From: JBFXAN01 sp050184225
GTDB lineage: Bacteria; Chloroflexota; Dehalococcoidia; CAUJGQ01
NCBI GenBank assembly: GCA_050184225.1
Contig: JBFXAN010000132.1
Location: 1 to 18,554, forward strand
DNA length: 18,554 nt
Direction of reading: 5' to 3'
In this document: piece by piece, positions 1 to 7,634 of the stretch
How the letters are laid out: each line of letters begins with the position of its first letter
Numbering within the stretch: the first letter of the stretch is position 1
The notes under the pieces: model-generated
Told to the model about the DNA's origin: nothing
Databases searched by the model: none
What the model saw: the letters and a program-made list of their open reading frames with translations, nothing else
Position numbers and translations under genes: made by a program

Positions 1-369
1 TCCAAGTACGAACGCGCGTGCCCGTCTAACCCTCGTCCCCGGCCGCATGCGCCAGCAGCGGCGCCACCATCCCTAGCAGGCTGCTGATGAAGATCTCTCA
101 GTCCTGAAACCGCCTCTGTTTTGGCGATCTGTAGGCACGCCATGTCAAGACCTATAGGGTTCCGAGGGGACTTTTCCATCACCCTGCTAGAGCCTGGTAT
201 GAACGTTTCCTCGCGCATGCGCGCTCGCGTTTCCGACCGTGCCACGGCTCCTGGTGTGGCTCTGAGGCATCAAGGGGGGCCGGACGTTCATAAACAGGCT
301 CTCCCTACCTGTGTAGGTCGCAATCTTGGTGATCGGCGTCGGAGTGGCGACCTTAGCTGGCGCTTGTCG
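1..369. other. No recognisable gene
   Basis: I see no convincing coding region, RNA gene or mobile element here. The open frames are short and lack recognisable protein character. A short inverted pair, ATGAACGT at 199-206 and ACGTTCAT at 284-291, is the only internal symmetry I noticed, and it is too small to interpret. The stretch lies downstream of the minus-strand gene that ends at 370 and may contain the end of a neighbouring unit outside the window. Confidence 0.5.
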
Positions 370-1179
370 TCACTGAACCCGTGTCAACCGAACGGCGAAG
401 TTGCGCGGAGCAGGCCCGCCGGCGCGCGCTGTATCGATCACGACTGCCAGGACCCACGCCGCAGCACTCGCTGACCACTCAGGCAGCCCTACCGACAGCC
501 CCCACGGCGCAGGGGAGAGGACGACGTCGCTCGGCGCCTCCACCGGAACCTCGATCGAATGCTGCGGCGGCACGGGCACGAGCGGCCCGAACGCAAACGA
601 GTGGCCGTTTACTCGCGGCAGGTTGGCGACGAACGCCGACTCACTTCGTCCCTGGAGCAACCCGTTGTCAAACGCGATGAGCGCTTCTGCCCTCGGCCCC
701 TGGCCAGTAGTGAACCAGTTGAACCCAGAGACGAGGTTCCAAGCGCGGGACTCCTCGCCCACTTGCAGGTGACTTGCCGTCACCTGCAAGCCAGCCACCT
801 CGACCACGCCGAAGCGGCGCAGCGTGTCATCGAAGCACTGGACCAGCGCCGGCAACACCAGCGCCGGCTCAACGCCGATGTCCAGCCCGATTTGCACCCA
901 TCCGATCCGTGATGCGCCGTTCCCGGCGCTGAATGCTGCCTCGTGCGTCCACCAGAGCACCGGGCGCGCCCGGGGTCCCGCACTCTGCGCCGACGAACTG
1001 CTCCCCGGCGTGGTGGACCAACCCATCAGTTCCGCACGTGCGCTGAAAACGGCCCAAAGCGCTCCCTCATCGGCAACATTGCCGTGTCGGTCTGTGTCCC
1101 GTGCGAGCTGTCCGAACGCCTCAAGGAACAGCGTTCCATGAACTGCTGCGCCGGGGTACGGTACAAAGGAACCAGACAC
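370..1179 (-). CDS. Hypothetical protein, 269 aa
   Basis: I do not recognise the family. The frame is open for 269 codons on the minus strand with natural-looking composition, and the overlapping plus-strand frames look like shadows. It starts with GTG at 1177-1179, preceded by an AGGAGAGG-like ribosome site, and ends in TGA at 370-372. There is no signal peptide and no membrane segment. The protein is rich in Trp, Val and Pro, for example SGFNWFT and PWGLSVGLPEW, which suggests a soluble beta-rich fold. A perfect 12-bp inverted repeat lies inside the gene at 762-790. Codon third positions look less uniformly G/C than in the kinase gene next door, which could mean transfer, but I have not counted them. 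The function is unknown. Confidence 0.6.
   Translation of the reverse strand: MSGSFVPYPGAAVHGTLFLEAFGQLARDTDRHGNVADEGALWAVFSARAELMGWSTTPGSSSSAQSAGPRARPVLWWTHEAAFSAGNGASRIGWVQIGLDIGVEPALVLPALVQCFDDTLRRFGVVEVAGLQVTASHLQVGEESRAWNLVSGFNWFTTGQGPRAEALIAFDNGLLQGRSESAFVANLPRVNGHSFAFGPLVPVPPQHSIEVPVEAPSDVVLSPAPWGLSVGLPEWSASAAAWVLAVVIDTARAGGPAPRNFAVRLTRVQ
762..790. repeat. Perfect 12-bp inverted repeat inside a coding region
   Basis: The left arm CTTGCAGGTGAC (762-773) and the right arm GTCACCTGCAAG (779-790) are exact reverse complements around a 5-base loop, TTGCC. It lies within the 269-aa hypothetical gene, where it encodes the near-duplicated LQV and HLQV residues. It could be a chance product of that amino-acid repeat, an mRNA hairpin or a protein-binding site. 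Confidence 0.7.
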
Positions 1180-1393
1180 CTCTCCTGGCCTCCATCAACG
1201 GGCTGTCACCACGGGGACTGAAGACTACACCCGCGCCGCTCGCAGTTCTTGCCGTTCAGTCACTATCTCAACTGGGGTAGCATTGCACTTCGATTCCCGG
1301 ACCGACATAGCGGTAGTCACCGCCTCGGCTGGTGAGGAACTGGTCGCAAGAGAAACCGGGGAAGGGTCCAACGATGAACGGTGGCACCCGTCG

Positions 1394-3367
1394 CTATCGG
1401 CGGCGATCGAGGGTGATGGCGGTGTAGAGGACGCGGGTGAGGAGGGTGATGCCGGCGGCGATCAGGGCGCCGCCGGCGAGCACGACCGCGCGGACGCCCC
1501 AGAGGGTGGTGTCTCCGGGCGAGGTGATCAGCCAGATGCCGGTGGCAAAGGCGGTCACCCCGAGGATGGAGATGAATGCCATCTGGATCACCGCCGTCTG
1601 CCGCCGGATGGCAGCCTCACCGTACGACCGGCGGGTTTCGACTTGGAGTGTGCCGGTCTCCAGCGCTTCGGCGATGCGGGCGATGCGGCGGGGGAGCGCA
1701 CGCAGCAACGGCAGCGCGTCGACCAGCTCCTCTTGCAGTAGGGTGGGCCAGGACGACGGGTCGGCGAGAGCCGCCTGCCGTTCGTCGCGAAACTTCCGCG
1801 CCGCAACGAGCAGGTCGGCGTCGGGGTCGACGGCGCGCACGGTGCCGTCCAGGGTCGCCAGGGAGCGGAACACCGCCGCCACCTCCGGCGGGATGGTCAG
1901 ACGGTGGGCGGCGACGATGCGGAATACCTCAGAGAAGGCGTTGGCGCCGAGGGTGGCGCCGGGGGCGGTGTAGCGGACGATGGCGCGGCCAAGGTCACGG
2001 CGCAATGCCGGCTCGTCGAGTCGGGGCGGAGCGTCGGTGATGCCGAGCAGCGCGTCGCAGGCACGCAGCGCATCGCCACGGTCGATCGCCGACAACAGCA
2101 GGCCCAGGGCCTCGCGGGTGTAGGAATCGATCCGTCCGACGGAGCCGCAGTCGAGCATGGTGAGACCGCCGGCGTCGTCGAGGACGAGGTTGCCGGGGTG
2201 GAGGTCGGTGTGGAAGGTGCCGGCGACGAGGATCTGGTGCAGCATCACCCGCACCAGCGCCGCGCCCAGCGTGTGACGCCGGTTGGGTTCCAGCGCGGCG
2301 AGGGCCGTGCTCGCCTTGCCGATGGTGGTCCCGCTGACGAAGTCCATGATGATCAGCCGCGGCGTGGTGCGGCCACGGGGCAGGGGTAGCCGCACCGCCG
2401 TCGTGCCGGGCGGCAGTGTGCCGGCGAGGGCGAGCATGTTGTCGCGTTCGATGGTGAAGTCCATCTCCTCGCGGATCGAGGCGGCAAAGCCGGCGGCGAG
2501 GGCTTCCGCGCCGAGGTCGGCGCCCCAGTCGGTTTGTTCCTGCACCCGTCGGGCGAGACGCCCGATGATGTCCAGGTCGGTGAGCACCACGGGCCGGATG
2601 CCGGGCCGCTGCACCTTGACGGCCACGTCCCGCCCGTCGCGCAGACGGGCCTGGTGCACCTGGGCCAGCGCCGCCGACGCCAGCGGTTTCGGGTCGATGT
2701 GCTCGAACACGGTGCTGAGGTCATCTCCCAGCTCGGCGCGCAGGACCGGCTCCAGGTCTTCCCACGGCAGCGGCGACACGTTGCTCTGGAGCGACGAGAG
2801 CTCGTCGATGAACTCGGCCGGGAGGACATCGGGACGGGTGGAGAGGAACTGGCCGAGCTTGACGTAGGTTGGTCCGGCCTCCTCGAGTGCCCGAGCCAGC
2901 GCACGGGCTGTCTCCCGGCCACCAAGCCCGCCCCCTGGGCGAGTGAGGCGGCCGAGGCCGTGGCGGGCGAAGATCCAGCCGACGGCCAGGTAGCGGCGGG
3001 TCCGGGCGATCTGCCCCCGCCACCCGCGCACAAACGCCACCGGCGAGGGCACCGATCCGGTCGGCACGAGGATCTCAAGGATCGTCAGGACGACGAGGCC
3101 GGTGACGATCGTGAACACGAGCGTGGCGCCGAAGGCGACGGCGGCACCCGCACCCGTGGCCGGTTCGCCCTCGGGCAGGAAGATCGCCGCGGCCGGCGGG
3201 AAGGCGAACCCCAGCGCGAGCGCCACCACCGCGGTCCGAATCGCACCAGTCCTCGCGCCGATCAGGCGCCGAAGCACGGCGGTGATCAGCATCACCGCAA
3301 TGATGGTGTTAATCAGCCCGAAGACGAGCAGCGCGATCCACTCGGCGCCCGAGAGAACGTCCGGCAT
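1394..3367 (-). CDS. AarF/UbiB/ABC1-family atypical kinase, membrane-anchored
   Basis: This is an ABC1/UbiB atypical protein kinase-like ATPase of 657 aa. Family members support quinone or isoprenoid lipid metabolism, and the substrate here is unknown. Visible motifs in order are KLGQ (about 170-173, the KxGQ motif specific to the family), the Ala-rich loop ASAALAQVHQA (about 230-240, replacing the glycine-rich loop), VAVKVQRPG with Lys251, EEMDF (ExD motif, about 300-304), HTDLHPGN (386-393, Asp388 and Asn393) and LDCGSVG (metal-binding Asp406). Three hydrophobic segments precede the kinase domain (about 10-32, 43-63, 76-101) and two follow it near the C terminus, so both ends are probably anchored in the membrane. 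ATG at 3367 has GGGAAGG eight bases upstream. It stands alone, divergent from the 188-aa gene. Confidence 0.93.
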   Translation of the reverse strand: MPDVLSGAEWIALLVFGLINTIIAVMLITAVLRRLIGARTGAIRTAVVALALGFAFPPAAAIFLPEGEPATGAGAAVAFGATLVFTIVTGLVVLTILEILVPTGSVPSPVAFVRGWRGQIARTRRYLAVGWIFARHGLGRLTRPGGGLGGRETARALARALEEAGPTYVKLGQFLSTRPDVLPAEFIDELSSLQSNVSPLPWEDLEPVLRAELGDDLSTVFEHIDPKPLASAALAQVHQARLRDGRDVAVKVQRPGIRPVVLTDLDIIGRLARRVQEQTDWGADLGAEALAAGFAASIREEMDFTIERDNMLALAGTLPPGTTAVRLPLPRGRTTPRLIIMDFVSGTTIGKASTALAALEPNRRHTLGAALVRVMLHQILVAGTFHTDLHPGNLVLDDAGGLTMLDCGSVGRIDSYTREALGLLLSAIDRGDALRACDALLGITDAPPRLDEPALRRDLGRAIVRYTAPGATLGANAFSEVFRIVAAHRLTIPPEVAAVFRSLATLDGTVRAVDPDADLLVAARKFRDERQAALADPSSWPTLLQEELVDALPLLRALPRRIARIAEALETGTLQVETRRSYGEAAIRRQTAVIQMAFISILGVTAFATGIWLITSPGDTTLWGVRAVVLAGGALIAAGITLLTRVLYTAITLDRRR

Positions 3368-3528
3368 GATCTAAACCTTCCCATCGCGGACGGAATCGGC
3401 GAGGTGAACGGCTCTGAACCAGGTGAGGGCTCCCATCCCCTCGACGTTTCTAGCAGGCTCAGTGCAACAAGGTGTCGATAATCCGTAAAGCTTACACAAA
3501 AGTAACTGGTCCAGCGTCCACAATATTG

Positions 3529-3557
3529 CTGACGTGATCGATCACCTCTGCTAGTAT
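3529..3557 (+). promoter_or_regulatory. Candidate extended -10 promoter with palindromic operator in the spacer
   Basis: CTGACG (3529-3534) resembles a -35 box. It is followed by a 17-base spacer and TAGTAT (3552-3557), which is preceded by TG one base upstream (extended -10). The perfect 12-base palindrome GTGATCGATCAC (3534-3545) fills the start of the spacer, a usual position for a repressor site. Predicted transcription would begin near 3564, about 50 bases before the GTG start of the 188-aa gene. The boxes were matched by eye. Confidence 0.4.
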
Positions 3558-3615
3558 CGCCTCGACAGTTGTCCAGGTTCGGTGGCCGGACACTGCGTGC
3601 GCCGGAGGTGGTGGG

Positions 3616-4182
3616 GTGGCGCTCTCGCTCATCGATCTCTTTGCCGAAGCGGTGCTTCGCTGGTCGCTACGCTGCGACCGTCCCGTTCAGGATCTGACAT
3701 CGCTGGTGATGCATGCCATGCATGGCGGCCGGGCTGCCGGTGTGACGCACGCCTACGATGTCGAGCAGATGCGGGTGGCGCTGCACGGATTGACACAGGA
3801 GCCGGGTCTGCGTGAGGACTTTACGGTCCGTGCCTTGATCCGCGAGCTGGATGAGATCCTCGATGATCAGCTCGAAAACTACGGCCGCAACAAGTCGCGG
3901 GCACGCGACCGCGCGCGGGCGCTGGAGGCGATCATGCGGCTGCCGCGGCGCAAGGAGCGGTTCCTGACCGAGAACGGGATCAGCGCGCGCCAAGCGGAGA
4001 AGCTGCTGTCCGAGTTGCGGCAGATGGCCGATACGAGCGGCGGCATCGAGGAGCTGGCCCGTCGCAAGCGTGCGCTTGACGCATGGCGCGAGCTTTCGAC
4101 GCCGATTCTGGCCCCGGACCTCCTGCGCGAGTGGCGGGAGGAGCAAATCCTCCTACGAGGAGAGACGGCCGTCGGCGATTGA
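3616..4182 (+). CDS. Hypothetical protein, 188 aa, helical and charged
   Basis: I do not recognise this family. The frame starts with GTG at 3616 and has GGAGGTG (3604-3610) five bases upstream, which fixes the start well. It ends in TGA at 4180-4182. The product is soluble and lacks signal or membrane segments. Most of it looks alpha-helical: the middle (about residues 70-150) is dense in Arg, Lys and Glu, with stretches such as RARDRARALEAIMRL and RQAEKLLSELRQM that could form coiled coils or a nucleic-acid-binding surface. A candidate promoter with a palindromic operator lies upstream, so it may be specifically regulated. It is convergent with the PAP2 gene across a long inverted repeat. 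Confidence 0.75.
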   Translation: MALSLIDLFAEAVLRWSLRCDRPVQDLTSLVMHAMHGGRAAGVTHAYDVEQMRVALHGLTQEPGLREDFTVRALIRELDEILDDQLENYGRNKSRARDRARALEAIMRLPRRKERFLTENGISARQAEKLLSELRQMADTSGGIEELARRKRALDAWRELSTPILAPDLLREWREEQILLRGETAVGD

Positions 4183-4190
4183 ACGGATGT

Positions 4191-4311
4191 GAACCGCAGA
4201 GGCGCAGAGGACACAGAGGGGCGCAAAGGATTTGGGTGGCGAGTGGCAGGCGCACTGCCGAACCCCTCCAATACCTTTGTGAACTCTGTGCTCTCTGCGT
4301 CTCTGCGGTTC
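4191..4311. repeat. Large imperfect inverted repeat of the GAACCGCAGAG family between convergent genes
   Basis: The left arm begins GAACCGCAGAGGCGCAGAGG (from 4191). The right arm, read on the minus strand from 4311, begins GAACCGCAGAGACGCAGAGA. The similarity continues for roughly 45 bases on each side (through CAAAGG) with scattered mismatches, so the transcript could fold into one long hairpin. It lies between the ends of the 188-aa gene and the PAP2 gene and could serve both as a terminator. The right edge overlaps the PAP2 stop codon. A related copy is at 5379-5507. Confidence 0.85.
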
Positions 4312-4957
4312 AACTGATGGTCGCCGATGCGGTACGGCGGAGCAGCGCCGCGATCGGCAGCAGGAGGAACGCGCCGATCAGGTAGGCGCCGAGCACATCG
4401 GTCGGCCAGTGCGCGCCGAGCGTCATCCGGCCCACCCCCATCAGCACGATCCACAGCAGGCAGACGCCCTGAAGCGTTCGTTTGATAGCAGGCGTCAGGC
4501 CGGTGTGTTCCAAGGCGAGGATAAGGAAGCCGAAGACCAGGGTCGCGCCGAGTGTGTGGCCCGAGGGGAAACTGTAGCTGGTCACCTGGTTCCAGACTTC
4601 GACCGTTCCATCAGAGGGACGCGCCCGGCCGATCAAGAGCTTGAGCACGGCACCAACATCCTGCAGGAGTGCCGTGACCAAAAGGAGGGCCGCAACGCGG
4701 AGGCCGTGCAGCAGCAGCAGCGCAAGGCCGATCAAACCAACGAGTACCGCCCACGGCAATCCGGTTCCGGCGACCGCCAGGCCGATCGATACCGGCCGCA
4801 GACCGGGCGCGCCGGAATCCTGCAGCCAGCGGACGACTTCGACTTCCCAGGCGGCGTGATCGACGCTCCAGGCATAGATGCCGAGTGTCAGAAAGAGGGA
4901 AAGGAGGACAACGGCGGCAAGGTATGGCCGGTTGGAGGCGGTCAAGACTGCTTGCAT
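4310..4957 (-). CDS. PAP2-family membrane phosphatase
   Basis: This is a type 2 phosphatidic acid phosphatase-like protein of 215 aa. Members hydrolyse lipid phosphates such as phosphatidate or undecaprenyl diphosphate at the outer membrane face, and the substrate cannot be read from the sequence. The three signature motifs are complete: KLLIGRARP (106-114, the K-x6-RP motif), PSGH (131-134) and GRMTLGAHWPTD (176-187, with Arg177, His183 and Asp187). About six hydrophobic segments surround them (12-30, 58-84, 86-104, 136-150, 162-176, 188-206). ATG at 4955-4957 lacks a strong ribosome site. The TGA stop (4310-4312) is formed by the edge of the GAACCGCAGAG repeat. It lies 59 bases downstream of yggT on the same strand and may be co-transcribed with it. 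Confidence 0.93.
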   Translation of the reverse strand: MQAVLTASNRPYLAAVVLLSLFLTLGIYAWSVDHAAWEVEVVRWLQDSGAPGLRPVSIGLAVAGTGLPWAVLVGLIGLALLLLHGLRVAALLLVTALLQDVGAVLKLLIGRARPSDGTVEVWNQVTSYSFPSGHTLGATLVFGFLILALEHTGLTPAIKRTLQGVCLLWIVLMGVGRMTLGAHWPTDVLGAYLIGAFLLLPIAALLRRTASATIS

Positions 4958-5016
4958 AACAGCCAGCGTAGTGCCCTCGTTTCAAATCTTCAAGACCCGG
5001 AACGTTTGACGGGGAA

Positions 5017-5268
5017 CTACAGGCCGCCGGCCATTACCCGCTGGATGATGTACAGCACGAAGATCGCCACCATCGGCGTGATGTCGATCATGCCGATGCG
5101 GGGAACGATCCGCCGGAGCGGCGCCAGAATCGGCTCCGTGATCTCGTTGAGGACGGAGACCAACGGGCTACGGGGGTCGATCGGAAACCAGGAGAGGACC
5201 GCCCGGCCAATGATCGCAAACTGGAGGATCAACACCAGAATCTGGACGAAGTTCAGGACGAAATCCAT
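5017..5268 (-). CDS. yggT: YggT-family membrane protein
   Basis: This is a small integral membrane protein of 83 aa of the YggT/YlmG family. The family often sits next to yggS and proC and in some lineages beside cell-division genes; its biochemical role is unsettled, with links to osmotic tolerance and division. The sequence has two hydrophobic segments (about 4-27 and 59-80) joined by the conserved stretch SWFPIDPRSPL and EPILAPLRRIVPRIG. I chose ATG at 5266-5268, with GGGAG upstream, because the open frame extending further upstream runs through dispersed repeats and shows no protein character. It is separated from proC by 237 bases that contain a composite hairpin. Confidence 0.92.
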   Translation of the reverse strand: MDFVLNFVQILVLILQFAIIGRAVLSWFPIDPRSPLVSVLNEITEPILAPLRRIVPRIGMIDITPMVAIFVLYIIQRVMAGGL

Positions 5269-5378
5269 TGCCGCTCCCGCGCACGGTCGGTGCCCGGCGC
5301 CAATTATCATCGGTGACGCCGGTCGCGCACATGCCTCTTCTATCGTATACCGTCGGACGGGTTCCTGGCAGGGGTCTT

Positions 5379-5507
5379 GAACCGCAGAGGCGCGGAGGAC
5401 GCAGAGGAAAATAGTGTCATGCGGAGCGGAGCGAAGCATCTCGCCGCGGCAACCGATACACCGCGAGATGCTTCGCTTCGCTCCGCATGACACTGGCTCT
5501 GCGGCTC
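5379..5507. repeat. Composite hairpin repeat between proC and yggT
   Basis: An outer copy of the GAACCGCAGAG repeat begins at 5379 (GAACCGCAGAGGCGCGGAGG). A shortened reverse partner, CTCTGCGGCTC, is at 5497-5507, and its edge overlaps the proC TGA stop at 5506-5508. Nested inside is a nearly perfect inverted repeat with 31-base arms (5413-5443 and 5464-5494). Similar extragenic elements are common in environmental bacterial genomes; their mobility mechanism is not evident from this sequence. Confidence 0.8.
5413..5494. repeat. Inverted repeat with 31-bp arms, GTGTCATGCGGAGC type
   Basis: The left arm at 5413-5443 begins AGTGTCATGCGGAGCGG. The right arm at 5464-5494 reads the same on the other strand with a single difference that would form a G-U pair in RNA. 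The loop is 20 bases. It would make a very stable stem in a proC-yggT transcript and may terminate transcription, slow it, or mark an RNA processing site. The arm resembles a widespread extragenic repeat of the TGTCATTCTGAGC type known from memory in several phyla. Confidence 0.9.
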
Positions 5508-6318
5508 ACGACGAATTGCCGAGGGCTTGGCTCTTCTCGTAGGCGGCGATCGTTGCTTCGATCAGGGCGGCGCGCACGCCACCGCGTTCGAGTGCGAGGA
5601 TCCCGGCGGCGGTGGTGCCGGCCGGTGAGACGACCTGTGCCCGCAGTTCAGCGGGATGGCCGCCGTGCTCGCGTGCCCAGCGCACGGTGCCGGCGACGGT
5701 CTGCAGGACCATGTCGGTGGCGAGGGCGCGGGGCAAGCCGATATGGACCGCGCCATCGATCAGCGCTTCGACCAGCAGCATGACGTAGCCGGGTCCGCTG
5801 CCGGCGACGGCGGTCGCCATGTCGAGATACGCCTCGGCCGGCGCCTCCTGCTCGCGCCCGATCGCGCTGAGCAGCATCCGGACCAACTGCTTGTCATCCG
5901 CCGTGACGGCCGGTGAAGGATACCAGGTGCTGAAGGACTCGCCGACGGTCGCGCCGAGATTCGGCATCACTCGCACGACGCGGGTTGCCGGGAGGGCTTC
6001 GAGAATGCCCGCCAATGGCACGCCGGCCATGATCGAGATCAGCAGCGGATCGCCGCGCAACTCGCCGCGCATGTCCGCAGCGGCGATGAACTCCTGCGGT
6101 TTCACGGCGAGCACGACCGCATCCGTGTGCAGCGCCGGACCGTAGTCGCTGCTGACCGTGACGCCGTAGCGGTCGCTCAGTTCGGCGCGACGCGTCGCGA
6201 TCTGCTCGCAGACGACGATGTGACCGGGGACGACCCGGCCGCGCTCGATCAGGCCGTGGATGATGCCCTCGCCCATCTTGCCGCCGCCGATGAACCCGAT
6301 GCGCGGTCCCGTACTCAT
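5506..6318 (-). CDS. proC: Pyrroline-5-carboxylate reductase
   Basis: ProC catalyses the last step of proline biosynthesis, NAD(P)H-dependent reduction of 1-pyrroline-5-carboxylate, in the cytoplasm. The 270-aa length is normal for the family. The N-terminal Rossmann dinucleotide loop GFIGGGKMGEG is at about 8-18, VLAVKPQ follows, and RVMPNLGATVGE lies at the domain boundary. The C-terminal dimerisation and active-site region has the signature AVAGSGPGYVMLLVEALIDG and then SPAGTTAAGILALE. ATG at 6316-6318 overlaps the yggS TGA stop by four bases (ATGA), so the two are translationally coupled. The stop codon TGA lies at the edge of a dispersed repeat. Confidence 0.97.
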   Translation of the reverse strand: MSTGPRIGFIGGGKMGEGIIHGLIERGRVVPGHIVVCEQIATRRAELSDRYGVTVSSDYGPALHTDAVVLAVKPQEFIAAADMRGELRGDPLLISIMAGVPLAGILEALPATRVVRVMPNLGATVGESFSTWYPSPAVTADDKQLVRMLLSAIGREQEAPAEAYLDMATAVAGSGPGYVMLLVEALIDGAVHIGLPRALATDMVLQTVAGTVRWAREHGGHPAELRAQVVSPAGTTAAGILALERGGVRAALIEATIAAYEKSQALGNSS

Positions 6319-7040
6319 GCAGACCCCCCCGGCGCCGGCCGCGGCCCGAAGAGGGCGCTGCCGATGCGAACCATCGTCGCACCCTCCTCGATGGCGACCT
6401 CGAAGTCGCCGCTCATGCCCATCGAGAGCTCCGGCAGGCCCAGCGATACCGCCAGGTCATGGAGGCGGCGAAAGACCGGCCGCACGCGCTCCGCATCATG
6501 GGTCTGGGGTGCGACCGTCATCAGTCCACGCACGTCGAGATGCGGCATCGCCGCGATCTGTTCGAGCGCGGCAGGGAGCGCGTCCGGCGAGAGTCCGAAC
6601 TTGCTCGACTCTGCCGCGACGTTGATTTCAAGCAGTATGGCAACGGAGGCGGACGCCCGCCGATTGATCGCGGCGGCGAGGTCGATCGAATCCACACTGT
6701 GGATCATGGCAAAGGCAGTGAGGGCCGCCTTCACCTTGTTGGTCTGGAGGTGGCCGATCAGGTGCCAGATCGGCTGGCGACCCTGTTCGTCAAGCGCGGC
6801 CGCCTTCGCGACGCCCTCCTGCACCCGGTTCTCGCCGAGGTTTGTCAGTCCGGCATCGAGGGCCGCACGGCAGACCTCGACCGGGAACGTCTTCGTCACC
6901 GCGATCAGGCGGACGGCATCCGGATCGCGGCCGGCACGAGCGGCTGCCGCCGCCATCCGGATGTGGATATCGGCGGCGTTGGCGGCGATCGTCTGGACCA
7001 GATCGGATTGGTTCGCCACGGGTAATGTCATGGGCATCAC
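6315..7040 (-). CDS. yggS: YggS-family pyridoxal phosphate homeostasis protein (PLPBP)
   Basis: This PLP-binding protein without known enzyme activity buffers free pyridoxal phosphate and keeps amino- and keto-acid pools balanced. It is 241 aa with an alanine racemase-like barrel. Visible motifs are AVTKT (Lys50, the Schiff-base lysine), GENRVQE (about 69-75), WHLIGHLQTNK (91-101), NVAAESSKFG, and a C-terminal phosphate-binding stretch including SMGMSGDFEVAIEEG and RIGSALFG. GTG (7040), ATG (7037) and ATG (7031) are clustered possible starts and none has a strong ribosome site. It is first in the yggS-proC-yggT order, which is widely conserved in bacteria. Confidence 0.95.
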   Translation of the reverse strand: MMPMTLPVANQSDLVQTIAANAADIHIRMAAAAARAGRDPDAVRLIAVTKTFPVEVCRAALDAGLTNLGENRVQEGVAKAAALDEQGRQPIWHLIGHLQTNKVKAALTAFAMIHSVDSIDLAAAINRRASASVAILLEINVAAESSKFGLSPDALPAALEQIAAMPHLDVRGLMTVAPQTHDAERVRPVFRRLHDLAVSLGLPELSMGMSGDFEVAIEEGATMVRIGSALFGPRPAPGGSA

Positions 7041-7123
7041 TCGACTGAAGCTCTTGGCGTATCGTAGCGGACGCCTCTCGATTCAGCCATCGGGCCAGCG
7101 GTGACGTCGGTGCGACTCGAGGC

Positions 7124-7158
7124 AAAAGAAAAGGCGGCACCAGATTTGGTGAACCGCC
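7124..7158 (-). terminator. Intrinsic terminator of the DUF4177-like gene
   Basis: On the minus strand GGCGGTTCACC and GGTGCCGCC form a GC-rich stem with a small bulge around a short AT-rich loop. The tract TTTTCTTTT follows at once (7132-7124). It begins 34 bases after the stop codon of the 85-aa gene, which is the usual geometry for a Rho-independent terminator. It should also insulate the yggS cluster downstream. Confidence 0.8.
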
Positions 7159-7191
7159 AGGTGTCGATGGAACGGTCGTGCCATCCGGTCG

Positions 7192-7449
7192 CTAGGAGTT
7201 TCGCAACGCCGTGAGCGTCGAGGCGAACTCGTCGCTATGTTCCTCCGGATCGGCGAAGATGTCCCGCTCGCTGACCCGGCGTTTGAGAATACAGCGCGCC
7301 TGATTATGCGTGCGGCCGCCGTAGGAATATTCCTCCCACTTCGCCGTGATCAACTCCCAGCCAACACTACCCAACTCATCGAGTCGTGACTGGAGTTCAC
7401 GCTCATCATAGACATCGGTCAAATACTCGAACGCTTCGGTCGTTTGCAT
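7192..7449 (-). CDS. Small DUF4177-like protein, 85 aa
   Basis: A short cytoplasmic protein with the pattern seen in DUF4177-type proteins: an initial strand (FEYLTDVY), a helix (ERELQSRLDELGSVGWELI) with the characteristic LGxxGWELI turn, then a second strand ending in CILKRRV. The family function is unknown. I chose ATG at 7447-7449 because GGGGAGGGG lies just upstream and the longer open frame looks non-coding. It is divergent from the methyltransferase gene and has its own intrinsic terminator. The C-terminal 25 residues are acidic and probably disordered. Confidence 0.8.
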   Translation of the reverse strand: MQTTEAFEYLTDVYDERELQSRLDELGSVGWELITAKWEEYSYGGRTHNQARCILKRRVSERDIFADPEEHSDEFASTLTALRNS

Positions 7450-7578
7450 AACCGGCCCCTCCCCAGCGGCACCGCCGGCGTGTGACACGCCCGCTCCACT
7501 TTCAGGCCCACCATTAGTGTACCGCACTGCAACGTTCTTCGCATGGCGCCCCGTGTCTCGGTTCAAAGAAAGTGTGAC

Positions 7579-7584
7579 TATAAT
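7579..7584 (+). promoter_or_regulatory. Candidate -10 element for the methyltransferase gene
   Basis: A perfect TATAAT at 7579-7584 lies 50 bases upstream of the methyltransferase ATG in a relatively AT-rich part of the divergent intergenic region. I could not find a convincing -35 box at 16-18 bases, so this rests mainly on the -10 match. Confidence 0.35.
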
Positions 7585-7634
7585 CGGTGCGGTCATCACG
7601 AGATTTCTGCCGCATCGAGAGGCCGGACCGGACC

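Noticed and set aside
1..369. Possible transposon end or resolvase fragment at the left edge
   Set aside because: I could not match any frame to a known transposase or find terminal repeats.
2534..3481. Long plus-strand frame of 315 codons opposite the UbiB kinase
   Set aside because: This is a GC-rich shadow frame; the minus strand encodes a complete UbiB protein with all family motifs.
5269..5493. Upstream extension of the yggT reading frame to 158 codons
   Set aside because: The extra 75 residues run through two dispersed repeats and are unlike any YggT N terminus; the ATG at 5268 has a ribosome site and gives a standard 83-aa protein.
4191..5507. CRISPR array
   Set aside because: The repeats are only a few inverted-repeat copies without regular spacers or nearby cas genes.
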